Origin: Streptomyces zinciresistens K42
GTDB lineage: Bacteria; Actinomycetota; Actinomycetes; Streptomycetales; Streptomycetaceae
DNA: 60,431 bases
NCBI RefSeq assembly: GCF_000225525.1
Contig: NZ_AGBF01000026.1
Span: 1 to 60,431 of the forward strand
Reading direction: 5' to 3'
Of this stretch, positions 50,965 through 58,716 are shown piece by piece (within the stretch, counting starts at the first letter, position 1; the number at the start of each line of letters is the position of its first letter). Made by a program: the position numbers and the translations under genes. The notes beneath the pieces are model-generated. The model had not been told where the DNA came from, did not search any database, and was given only the letters and a program-made list of their open reading frames with translations.

Positions 50965-51177
50965 TCAGCTCTTGCTGCTGGACAGGTGCGCGGCGACTCG
51001 GGGGCCGAGCCTGCCGCCGACGATTCCGCTGAGGAACCCGATGATGAACTTGGCCATCGGGCCGTCGAAGGGGAGTACGAGCAGCGCGAGGGCGGCGAGC
51101 GCTACCGCTCCGGTGACGTGTGGGGCGTGGGCGGCGAGCGCAGTGGCTGAGCGGCGGGCGAGTGCGGTGCGATCCAT
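50965..51177 (-). CDS. Small membrane protein, probably leaderless, 70 aa
   Basis: A basic start (MDRTALARRSATALAAHAPH), then two hydrophobic segments (~21-37 and ~40-56). The -10 box of the promoter module ends at 51185, eight bases before ATG 51177, so the transcript would begin at or next to the start codon. Confidence 0.7.
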   Translation of the reverse strand: MDRTALARRSATALAAHAPHVTGAVALAALALLVLPFDGPMAKFIIGFLSGIVGGRLGPRVAAHLSSSKS

Positions 51178-51184
51178 ACGGGAA

Positions 51185-51213
51185 ACCCTACGGCAATATT
51201 TCCAATTAAGCAA
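51185..51213 (-). promoter_or_regulatory. Element-wide promoter module, copy at 51.2 kb
   Basis: TTGCTT (51208-51213), spacer AATTGGAAATATTGCCG, TAGGGT (51185-51190). Confidence 0.8.
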
Positions 51214-51226
51214 CTTAGCCATCCGG

Positions 51227-51345
51227 GTGTTACGGACTCTGCGGCGCGCCACCCTCCCGCGTTCCGGGATTTGTTACGTATTCTGCGGGTGTCGTGGTGG
51301 CTGCGGGGCTATTGTTACGGTGTCGACCCGACAGTCTGTTACGGG
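51227..51345 (+). repeat. Four TGTTACG direct repeats upstream of the giant fusion gene
   Basis: TGTTACG(G) at 51228, 51272, 51313 and 51337. The first two continue with TCTGCGG. All have one orientation and lie within 180 bp before ATG 51405: candidate operator or iteron array. Confidence 0.7.
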
Positions 51346-51404
51346 TTCTTGTGTTGCTGCGGCGGCCACGCCGCATCGGGATGCCTCGTCTCCTGGAGTG
51401 CTTT

Positions 51405-54400
51405 ATGTCTGATCGTTCTGTACCGCCCGACGCGACGAAGGCGGAGCCAGGGCCCGTGTGGGCAGGCGCCGGCCCCGACGGCGCGCCCAAGGTGCTGCGC
51501 GTCTCGGTGGCGCGGACGCAGCTGTATCCCCTCGTAGACAAGGCACGAGACGGTGTCGTGACGGTCGTGACCAAGGGGACGGGGCGAACGGAGGTCCGGG
51601 CCGCCCTGGTGTCGCTGAAGTCGCTCGATGCGGCGGCGCGGGCGCAGGTCGGAGGATGGCCGTCGCTGTCCAAAACGGCTGCCCGGCCCAAGCTGGGGGA
51701 CCTGGTGGCCGCGGCCGCGGGGAGCGGGGGCCAAGGCACCCCGGGGACGCCGCAGGTCCTGCTGGACTACAAGACGCCGGTTGCCGTACTGGTGAATGCC
51801 GCGCTGCTCCCTGACGACGGCGGCCCGATCCGGATTCCCGCGCCCGGGCGCCGACAGATCACGCTGTCGGTACGAGAGGTGACCCGGGACTGGACGTCGC
51901 TGCTGGACGAAGCCGAAGCAGGCGAGGTGTGGGTGGAGGTGTACCGGTCGCGGTCCACGACGGCGCCCCGCGCGGTGCTGATCCCCGTCGTGGCGCTGAA
52001 CCCCGAACATGCAGGCCTGCTCAAGACGTGGCCCGTGCACGACGCGGACGACGTCCTCGGCGAACTCGACGCCCTGGTCGAGGAGGTGGCCAAGCCGACA
52101 GCACAGGACGCTGCGCGCGGCGTGGTGGTGGCGCGGAACGGGAAGCCGCTCGCGGTCCTCATGGCTCGCAACGAGGCGGCCAGAGCCACCGCACACCAGC
52201 CCGGCGTGACACCGTCGGCCGATCACCTCCGGACCGATGCCGCGGCCCCGGAGGAGCTGTCGGCCGCGCCTGCCGACACCGGGTCTTCAGTCGCTTCGGT
52301 CGCTGTCGCGGCCGAACCTCCGCCCGGGGCCGACGCACCGCCTGCAGACCAGCCGACAGCCAACTTCGAGGCCGGAACCGGAGCGGTGAGCCGTCGGCCG
52401 GTGGCGGCCCTGGAGGCCGTCCTCCAGGAGGTGCTGGCCCCTCAGGGATCCGACACGCCGCCGACGGAGGCAGCCTGGTTCGGAATCCCCGCCCTGGACC
52501 GCGTCGTGGCCGGCCTGCAGCCCGGGAAGCTGACGCTGGTGGCGGGCGCCCCGGGCGCGGGTCCCTCACTGCTGGTGGCAGCCGCAGCGCGGGACACGGC
52601 GCTGCGCCGACAGCTCCCGGTGCTCTACGCGGCATCCGGTCTGACCCGCACCGATGTGGCGATGCGCGTCATCGCGGCGGAGGCCGGGGTGAACTACCGC
52701 GCCCTGCGCACCGGCCAGCTCACCGAAAACGAGCAGGACAAGGCGAACGGCGTGGGTGAACTGCTGTCGCGTCTGGGCGGAAACGTCTGGCACATCGACG
52801 ACGGGGCCGGGCTGACCGCATCGGACATTGCCGAGGCCGCGCAGGACGTCGACGGGCTCGCCCTGGTCGTAGTGGACCGACTGCAGCGTGTCCACGACCC
52901 ATCGGTGCCCCTGTCCGGGCGGGCCCTGCCGGCCGCAGCACAGGCGCTGACCCACGTGGCGCGTCGCCTGAAGATCCCCGTCGTGGCCGCGGTCGACACA
53001 GACGAGACGCCCCTCGTCGAGGCGCTGGACGCCGACGTCACCCTGACAGTGACACGGACCGACGAGCGGGCAGAAGTCACCTACGCCGAACGCGACTTCG
53101 GAATCCTGGCGAGCACCGAGCTGCGGGCGGACCTGGCGTGTGCCCGCTTCACCGATCCGCTCGAGACCGCGGAGCCCACGGCACCGCAGGCCGTCGACCC
53201 CAACCCGCCCACCCCGACCACGACGCCCAGCGCCAGCATCACGGACGAGATCGAGCACGAACTCCTTCAGGCGGCGCACCCGTTCATCTCCGGGGCAGCA
53301 GAAGGTATCGGCGCGCGACTGCGTGGCACGCTGTCCGCGCTCGGGCAAGCGGCCCGCACCGGGGACCATGGCGACCTGGGCGACCTGCGGACGTCGGTGG
53401 CCGACCTTGCCGCCCGCCACCCGACAGTCCCGGACACCAACGAGGGCCGACGCCTGGCAGCGGCACTGACCGCATACGCCGCCGCCCGCCCGCCGATGCC
53501 GCCCGCCGTTTCCGCGCCCCGCCCGGAACGCCCCACAACCCTGGCGCCGGACCCGCAGGACACACCGGCGGCCACCAAGGAGCTCGGGCCGGCGGAGGCC
53601 GAACTGGTCGCTGCGGCCCTTCCTCTGCTCACCGAGGCCGGGCCCTTGTCCCTCACTGCCCGATCCGCTCTGTCCCAGCTGCGAGACGCGCTCCGCACGG
53701 GCGACGACCAGGCCATCAAGGAGGCGAGGGCGCGGACAGCGTCCCTGGCCGGCCAGCGCCTGCGACTTCCGCACACCGAGGAGACACAAGAGCTCCGGGC
53801 TGCACTGGAGGCCTACGCCCGCGCTGCGGCCGCCGCCGGCATCACGCCGGCGGTCGTACCTGCACCCGCCGCCTCCCTGACGGTCCAGGAGCCGGCCCGG
53901 GACACCGAAGAGCACCAGATCCCCGCCGATGCTCCGTACGACCCGGACGAGGAGACATCGGCGACGTTCCAGGACACCACGGTGCCGCCGGAGGACACCG
54001 GCAACGTCCGGCGCGGTCGCACCTACACCTTCTTCACCAACAAGATCGCGGCCGCCGTGGACCAGGCGCTCCAGGAGACCAACGGCGACGTCGACGAGGC
54101 GATCAAGCTACTCAAGCGCAAGGCCGTGCCGGACGCTATGGCCCTGTTCAAGCTCTCCAGGGTCGGCGCCACATACGAGCATTCCGTGTACCCGGAGCCC
54201 TTGGAATTCCTCTCCAAGCCGTCACAGAAGGAATCCGACCAGATCTGGGAAGGGCGCCACAAGTGGCGCAATGAAGCCCTGCGAACCGCGGTGAAGAAGG
54301 GCATGCAAAAGCCGCTGGACGTGACGGCCCTCGACACCAACTGCGCCTACCTGTCAGCCTTCAAGACTCACCTGCCGATCGGCGCACTGCGCCACCACAC

Positions 54401-54971
54401 CCGCGGGTTCCTCCCCAAGGAGTCCGGCATCCACCGCGTTGACCACTTCGAATGGCCTCACGAGGACCTCCCGAACCCGCTGGGCGGACGGGTCGAGCCG
54501 GGCCCGTACCTGCTGGACGAAGCCACCGTCCGGCTCCTGATCCGCTGCAACGAACTCGGCCTATCCGCCCCGCCGAGGATTCTGGAATCATGGACCTCGG
54601 GCGGAACGGAAGCCCTGCTGGAGAAGTTCCGCCGAATCCTGAACGAGGCACGCACCAAGGCAATCAAGGAATCCGACAAGCCCACCGAGGAGTACGTCAA
54701 GGCGATGTACTCCCGATTTACCTCAACCATCGGTGAATCAGGAAAGAACCAGGAACTCCGGCGAGCCGACTGGGTCCACATCATCCGGTCGCAGGCTTTC
54801 GCGAGCCTCTGGCTGAAAGCCCACCGGGCCTATCAGGAAGGCCTTACGCTGGTGCAGGTCGCCGGCGTAGACGAGATCCACCTCGTCGGCGACTGGCAGA
54901 AGATTTGGAAAGAAGGCCGGATGCCCGGCGAGATGAAGAAGAAGCGCCTCTACACCCTCGGGGAGAACTAA
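51405..54971 (+). CDS. Giant fusion: Phd-like repeats, RecA/DnaB-like domain, PolB-like C-terminus, 1188 aa
   Basis: GGAG precedes ATG 51405. Residues ~20-280 hold three Phd/YefM-like segments (LYPLVDKARDGVVTV, WTSLLDEAEAGEVWVEV, RGVVVARNGKPLAVLMA). Residues ~350-575 form a RecA/DnaB-like core (WFGIPALDRVVAGLQPGK, GLALVVVDRLQRVHDPS), but Walker A reads GAPGAGPS with Pro for the essential Lys. Residues ~610-690 and ~732-810 are a duplicated helical unit. Residues ~870-1188 suggest family-B polymerase motifs: A, LDTNCAYLSAF (Asp 977); B, KAMYSRFTSTIG (~1100); C, AGVDEIHLVG (~1154). The polymerase reading is tentative. Confidence 0.6.
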   Translation: MSDRSVPPDATKAEPGPVWAGAGPDGAPKVLRVSVARTQLYPLVDKARDGVVTVVTKGTGRTEVRAALVSLKSLDAAARAQVGGWPSLSKTAARPKLGDLVAAAAGSGGQGTPGTPQVLLDYKTPVAVLVNAALLPDDGGPIRIPAPGRRQITLSVREVTRDWTSLLDEAEAGEVWVEVYRSRSTTAPRAVLIPVVALNPEHAGLLKTWPVHDADDVLGELDALVEEVAKPTAQDAARGVVVARNGKPLAVLMARNEAARATAHQPGVTPSADHLRTDAAAPEELSAAPADTGSSVASVAVAAEPPPGADAPPADQPTANFEAGTGAVSRRPVAALEAVLQEVLAPQGSDTPPTEAAWFGIPALDRVVAGLQPGKLTLVAGAPGAGPSLLVAAAARDTALRRQLPVLYAASGLTRTDVAMRVIAAEAGVNYRALRTGQLTENEQDKANGVGELLSRLGGNVWHIDDGAGLTASDIAEAAQDVDGLALVVVDRLQRVHDPSVPLSGRALPAAAQALTHVARRLKIPVVAAVDTDETPLVEALDADVTLTVTRTDERAEVTYAERDFGILASTELRADLACARFTDPLETAEPTAPQAVDPNPPTPTTTPSASITDEIEHELLQAAHPFISGAAEGIGARLRGTLSALGQAARTGDHGDLGDLRTSVADLAARHPTVPDTNEGRRLAAALTAYAAARPPMPPAVSAPRPERPTTLAPDPQDTPAATKELGPAEAELVAAALPLLTEAGPLSLTARSALSQLRDALRTGDDQAIKEARARTASLAGQRLRLPHTEETQELRAALEAYARAAAAAGITPAVVPAPAASLTVQEPARDTEEHQIPADAPYDPDEETSATFQDTTVPPEDTGNVRRGRTYTFFTNKIAAAVDQALQETNGDVDEAIKLLKRKAVPDAMALFKLSRVGATYEHSVYPEPLEFLSKPSQKESDQIWEGRHKWRNEALRTAVKKGMQKPLDVTALDTNCAYLSAFKTHLPIGALRHHTRGFLPKESGIHRVDHFEWPHEDLPNPLGGRVEPGPYLLDEATVRLLIRCNELGLSAPPRILESWTSGGTEALLEKFRRILNEARTKAIKESDKPTEEYVKAMYSRFTSTIGESGKNQELRRADWVHIIRSQAFASLWLKAHRAYQEGLTLVQVAGVDEIHLVGDWQKIWKEGRMPGEMKKKRLYTLGEN

Positions 54972-54974
54972 CCC

Positions 54975-55613
54975 ATGCCGTACGACGACAGCGGCTGGAG
55001 GAATTTCGGCCGCCTCGGCGCGAACCGCTCCCCGGAGAACGTCCGCGGCGGCCAAGCGCTCGGCGCGGCCATGGAGGAAGCCCTGTCCCGGCAGATCCGC
55101 GAGGGTGGCATCCGCTCCCCGGTCACCACGAACCGCGGGTTGAACGCGCGGCTGAACTACCTCGACAGCGACGCCGGCCGGCAGGCCATGGCCGACGCCG
55201 GCATCGACGTGACACCGCGCACGATGAAGAAGTGGTTCGACGGCACGCAACAGCCACTGCCCGCGAACAAGGAGAAGATCGACACCGCGTACTGGAACCT
55301 GCGCACCGAGCGGTTCCTGAACAACCTGGGGGCCTTCAAGCAGCACCTGAACAACCGCGGCCGGGGCACGTCCATCGAGATCCACCCCATCAACCAGGAT
55401 CTCGTCGACGAGCCCGCACGGCGCCGGAACCTCATGGGCGAACAGGCGCACCGATTCCTGCCGAACGTCCGCTACATCTGGGACGACGCGGTAGACGCCA
55501 TGCGGGAGGGTGACAGCGAGAAGCTCGAGGAGATCTGGGACGACGTCATCGCCGACCTGGACAGCGACTGGGGTGCCTACACGTACGTCTCCTATGTGGG
55601 CCTCGGCGCCTGA
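54975..55613 (+). CDS. Tpg-like (telomere terminal protein) candidate, 212 aa
   Basis: GGGGAG precedes ATG 54975, four bases after the giant gene. A helix-turn-helix (AMADAGIDVTPRTMKKWFDG, ~65-85) is followed by a basic/helical middle and an acidic C-terminal half ending in a beta-like VSYVGLG. The order resembles Streptomyces Tpg: aligned helix-turn-helix, then RRRNLMGEQAHRFLP against a similar segment. Length is close (Tpg ~184 aa). Similarity is judged by eye from memory, so a plain regulator remains possible. Confidence 0.5.
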   Translation: MPYDDSGWRNFGRLGANRSPENVRGGQALGAAMEEALSRQIREGGIRSPVTTNRGLNARLNYLDSDAGRQAMADAGIDVTPRTMKKWFDGTQQPLPANKEKIDTAYWNLRTERFLNNLGAFKQHLNNRGRGTSIEIHPINQDLVDEPARRRNLMGEQAHRFLPNVRYIWDDAVDAMREGDSEKLEEIWDDVIADLDSDWGAYTYVSYVGLGA

Positions 55614-55640
55614 GCGGTCCCGCGCTCGAGGTGCAGGCCG

Positions 55641-55703
55641 GCCGAAGGACATGGGAGCGGGGCGGGAGGCACTGCCTCCCGCCCCGCTCCCATGTCCTTC
55701 GGC
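55641..55703. terminator. 31-bp perfect hairpin between convergent genes
   Basis: Arms 55641-55671 and 55673-55703 are exact complements with a one-base centre. Serves both the Tpg-like gene and the converging Cys-rich gene. Confidence 0.92.
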
Positions 55704-55705
55704 TG

Positions 55706-56125
55706 TCAGTGGTTCTGTGGCTGCTCGGCGCAGCACGCGGAGCGCCAGCACACGCAACGGTGGCAGTCCTGGCAGTCCTGGGTTCGAGGACAGCCGCACA
55801 GGCAGTCGTGCGGACGGCACTGCGGGCGGTGTCCGGGCGTGGTGACGTGGCAGCGGACCGCTTCGAGGTTCCGTGCGGCCTGCGCCCGCGTCTCCTGGTC
55901 CTCACCGCGCTCGACGGCGTGGACCAGCCGCCAGGTGGAGATCGGCGCGGTCTCGGCTTCCACGCTGGTGGGGAAGGTGTCCTCGTCGACGAACCGGGAG
56001 GCGTCGTAGTCCCTGTAGTCGAAGTCCTGCACGCACACGACGTGAATCGTCCCCTCCGGCCGGAGGTATCGGCGGTAGTGGGGCTCGCGGTTGAGGCTGC
56101 CGGGGAAGGTCAGGTCGAGCGGCAT
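55706..56125 (-). CDS. Protein with cysteine-rich tail, 139 aa
   Basis: AAGGA precedes ATG 56125. An acidic N-terminal domain (FDYRDYDASRFVDED) is followed by a C-terminal cluster of about ten cysteines (CRPHDCLCGCP, CQDCHRCVCWRSACC), likely binding several metal ions. The last 30 residues resemble metallothionein in density. Confidence 0.72.
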   Translation of the reverse strand: MPLDLTFPGSLNREPHYRRYLRPEGTIHVVCVQDFDYRDYDASRFVDEDTFPTSVEAETAPISTWRLVHAVERGEDQETRAQAARNLEAVRCHVTTPGHRPQCRPHDCLCGCPRTQDCQDCHRCVCWRSACCAEQPQNH

Positions 56126-56144
56126 GTCGGCTTCCTTGGAAACG

Positions 56145-56177
56145 GCGCGGCCCGCGCCGAAGGGGCGCGGGCCGCGC
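56145..56177 (-). terminator. 14-bp GC hairpin
   Basis: GCGCGGCCCGCGCC (56145-56158) and its complement (56164-56177) around a five-base loop, between the 31-aa frame and the Cys-rich gene. Possible attenuator. Confidence 0.6.
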
Positions 56178-56254
56178 CCGGTACTGGGGCCCGGGCGGGG
56201 GAAGCCCGCCCGGGGCGGAATGGGGCGGGGGCGGAGGCGGCGCGTGCCGCGCGG

Positions 56255-56350
56255 TCATAACCGGTCGCGGGGCAACGGGTCGCCCGCGCGATGAGACACG
56301 TGGAAGCTGGCGGTCGCCGTGGACAGGAGATGCCTGATGCGCTGCTGCAT
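56255..56350 (-). CDS. Micro-protein, 31 aa
   Basis: CGGAGG precedes ATG 56350. The product (MQQRIRHLLSTATASFHVSH...) is basic and amphipathic. It is the first frame after the promoter module at 56407-56435, so it could be a leader peptide for the Cys-rich gene. Confidence 0.5.
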   Translation of the reverse strand: MQQRIRHLLSTATASFHVSHRAGDPLPRDRL

Positions 56351-56406
56351 GTCTGAACCTCCGGAGAAGTAGGGCGGGCCCGAAGTGGCCGACCCGATGA
56401 ACCTTA

Positions 56407-56435
56407 CCCTACAGCGATAAATCCAATTAAGCAAC
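56407..56435 (-). promoter_or_regulatory. Element-wide promoter module, copy at 56.4 kb
   Basis: TTGCTT (56430-56435), spacer AATTGGATTTATCGCTG, TAGGGT (56407-56412). Its -35 box touches the stop codon of the upstream gene. Confidence 0.8.
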
Positions 56436-56803
56436 TAGAGCGGTAGCTTGCCGTACGGGTCGAGGACCACGTCCCCGCAGCCGAGATACCGGGCGAGGTC
56501 GTGGCCGCCCAGCGCCGCGATGCCGCCCAGGCCCTGACCGCGCAGGACGTCGGTGCCGACGATGAAATGAGGCCGGACCACCAACTCCCCCACGATGAGC
56601 TGATGAGTGCGGGCACTGCCGTAGTGGAGCGGGTGGTCCGCGTCTCTGGCATGGCCGCCCGGCTCGCTGACGCGGCTGGAGCCGACGAAGGAGACCGTCC
56701 CGTCCCCGGCCCGCTGGACGTACATCCAGGCGGGCACATGACGGGCGTGCGGGTCCAGGCGCAGGCCGGCCAGGGCGGCGTCGGTGGGGCGGAAGTCGTT
56801 CAT
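56435..56803 (-). CDS. Hypothetical protein, 122 aa
   Basis: ATG 56803 overlaps the stop of the 67-aa frame; GGA is a weak ribosome site. The compact alpha/beta product has VPAWMYVQRAGDGTVSFVG and a glycine-rich region near the end (GQGLGGIAALGGHDLARYLG). No family recognised. Confidence 0.65.
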   Translation of the reverse strand: MNDFRPTDAALAGLRLDPHARHVPAWMYVQRAGDGTVSFVGSSRVSEPGGHARDADHPLHYGSARTHQLIVGELVVRPHFIVGTDVLRGQGLGGIAALGGHDLARYLGCGDVVLDPYGKLPL

Positions 56804-57003
56804 GGGGTCCAATCGATCAGTAGGGGGAGGGCCGCTCCGCCAACTCGCAGTCGCGGCGCGGCCCTGATGGGCCGTGGGCGCGGCCGGGGCCGCCGGCGCC
56901 GGTTGCACTTGCTGTCGTGATGCCGCCCATAGCGCTCCTGCGAGTAGCGGTCGTAGCGCAGCGAGGCAGGGGCGCTGAGGTAGTCGGCGACCACCGCCGG
57001 CAT
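56800..57003 (-). CDS. Basic small protein, 67 aa
   Basis: A Tyr/Arg-rich middle (YDRYSQERYGRHHDSKCNRR) then RPRPRPRP. The ribosome site is weak (GAAG), and the call rests on the four-base overlap with the next gene. Confidence 0.4.
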   Translation of the reverse strand: MPAVVADYLSAPASLRYDRYSQERYGRHHDSKCNRRRRPRPRPRPIRAAPRLRVGGAALPLLIDWTP

Positions 57004-57016
57004 GCTTCAAGGGGTC

Positions 57017-57056
57017 GCGGGCCGGGGCCCCGCCGCGCGGCGGGGCCCCGGCCCGC
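57017..57056. terminator. 40-bp perfect palindrome
   Basis: Two 20-bp arms, exact complements with no loop, beginning GCGGGCCGGGGCCCC. Just downstream of the 139-aa gene, where it can terminate leftward transcription. Confidence 0.8.
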
Positions 57057-57061
57057 ATGGG

Positions 57062-57481
57062 TCAGCTGACGCGACGGAAGGAGTCGGCGGCGTCCCGGGC
57101 GAAGTTGCGGTTGGCTTCGAGCCACAGGTGACGGCGGGCATCGGCAACGGGATTGCCCATGCCGCCCTCCGGACGCTCTGCTTCGAGCTCCGCCTTCGCC
57201 AACTGGCTGTGCCAGGTGGCCACGGCGTCGCGGCTCGACTGGAGGGTGTCGAGGAGGGCCTGCCACAGTCCGGTCTCGTACTGGGCGAGCGTGATGGCCT
57301 CGAAGAACCCGTCCATGCGGACGTTCTCAGCCGTCAGCTCCGGCGCCCGCAGCCGCTCCAACGAGGTGGTGCCCCGCCGCAGCGCGTTGGACTTACCCGC
57401 ATGCGCAGCGGTCGTGAGCCTCTCCGCGTGCATCCGGCGGTCACGCTCGGCATGGACGTCGTTGGTGCGGGTGCTGCTCAT
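57062..57481 (-). CDS. Helical hypothetical protein, 139 aa
   Basis: AAGGAA precedes ATG 57481. Predicted mostly helical (FFEAITLAQYETGLWQALLD, HSQLAKAELEAER). Own promoter module at 57566-57594 and own terminator. Confidence 0.72.
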   Translation of the reverse strand: MSSTRTNDVHAERDRRMHAERLTTAAHAGKSNALRRGTTSLERLRAPELTAENVRMDGFFEAITLAQYETGLWQALLDTLQSSRDAVATWHSQLAKAELEAERPEGGMGNPVADARRHLWLEANRNFARDAADSFRRVS

Positions 57482-57565
57482 GGGGGATTCCTTCCTGAGG
57501 GCGCTCGGGGAGGCTGTCGGGTGCGCCCGTCGGAGAGTCGGGCGGACTGGCTGACAACAAGCTCC

Positions 57566-57594
57566 ACTCTACAGAAATAAATCCAATTAAGCAA
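57566..57594 (-). promoter_or_regulatory. Element-wide promoter module, copy at 57.6 kb
   Basis: TTGCTT (57589-57594), spacer AATTGGATTTATTTCTG, TAGAGT (57566-57571). Confidence 0.8.
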
Positions 57595-57726
57595 CTTGAT
57601 TCGATGGGGGTTCGCGCCGCCGCACGGTCGGCCTGCGCCGGCTGGCCGCTGCGGCAGGGCCAGCCAGGACGGTCGAGGGGCTGCGGTGCGCCCGGTGACT
57701 CGGATCGGCTTGCGGCCGCGCATCGG

Positions 57727-57984
57727 CTACCGCAGCATCCAGAGGTCGGCGTAGGTGAGGACGGCCCTGCGCGGGCGTGTGCCGAGCAGGAGCTCAACCA
57801 GGACGTCGGCTTCGGTCGCGATGAGGGCGATGTCGAGGGAGCTGGGCAGGCGGGAGCCGTCCAGGATGGCGGGCAGGTGTTCGTAGACGAGCGGTCGGCC
57901 GAGTGCGTCACGGCGTTCGGCCAGCGTGCGGATTCGATCGGCGATCGTCGGTGCGGACGCGGATGAGGGCGTAGGGGTGGTCAC
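57727..57984 (-). CDS. Small helical protein, XRE-like pattern, 85 aa
   Basis: GTG 57984 follows GGAGG. Helices IADRIRTLAERRDALG and YEHLPAILDGSRLPSSLDIA, then EADVLVELLLG. This loosely follows small lambda-repressor-like proteins but lacks a clear recognition helix. Confidence 0.6.
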   Translation of the reverse strand: MTTPTPSSASAPTIADRIRTLAERRDALGRPLVYEHLPAILDGSRLPSSLDIALIATEADVLVELLLGTRPRRAVLTYADLWMLR

Positions 57985-58032
57985 AAGGCCTCCGGGGTGG
58001 TCGGGCCCGGTCCAATCATGATGCCTGCCCCG

Positions 58033-58527
58033 TCAGGGCAAGTCGTGGAGTCCGGGGCGATCCATGGTGATATCGAGGGTCGCCGGGTATCCAAGGGAAA
58101 TGAACCACTCGGCGAGTCGGTGGTGTATCTCAGGAAGGTACCGGTGGGTGTGACCCAAGATGGACGTGTGCTCCTGCAGCACCCCCGCCATGACCGTGTC
58201 CCAGTGCAGTTGGCGGACCGCGCGCTCCACCGGCGAAGCAGTGCTATCGGGGCCGCCGTTGGCCGCCGTCCAGGCTTCCCGCTCCTCGTTGGTGGCCTCG
58301 AAGCCGCAGAAGCCCAGCTCTGCGAATAGGGCCCCCAGCTTCTTCGTGAGGCTCACGCCCGGGTCGCCGATCCATTCCTCACTGAACAGCTGATCCAGTG
58401 ACCGACGCTCGCCAGGCCGATTTCCTTCCTCGCACCACATGCACTCGCCGGGTTCGGCCTCGGGGAGGAAGGCCAGGAACAGGCGGCGGATGACGAAGGT
58501 GTACGGATCGATCAGCGTGGGTCGCAT
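58033..58527 (-). CDS. Hypothetical protein, 164 aa
   Basis: TTGGAG precedes ATG 58527. Contains CMWCEEGNRPGERRSLDQLF near the N-terminus and a His-rich region (HTSILGHTHRYLPEIHHRL) near the C-terminus, so metal binding is possible. Promoter module at 58609-58637. Confidence 0.72.
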   Translation of the reverse strand: MRPTLIDPYTFVIRRLFLAFLPEAEPGECMWCEEGNRPGERRSLDQLFSEEWIGDPGVSLTKKLGALFAELGFCGFEATNEEREAWTAANGGPDSTASPVERAVRQLHWDTVMAGVLQEHTSILGHTHRYLPEIHHRLAEWFISLGYPATLDITMDRPGLHDLP

Positions 58528-58608
58528 CGGTACTCCAAGCGGTGAAGGGATGGGGGAGGCGGGGAGTGCTGACCAGCGTGCGAGCTGCCTGCGCCCCGAC
58601 CTGACCTA

Positions 58609-58637
58609 AGCCTACGGCAGTAATTCCAATTATGCAA
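58609..58637 (-). promoter_or_regulatory. Element-wide promoter module, copy at 58.6 kb
   Basis: TTGCAT (58632-58637), spacer AATTGGAATTACTGCCG, TAGGCT (58609-58614). Confidence 0.8.
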
Positions 58638-58716
58638 TAGAGGGCTGACGTGTCCTTACCGCCTCGCGCCCGCCCGCCGTCCTCCTCGTGTGCCGTGCCG
58701 GCCTTGGCGGTACGGG

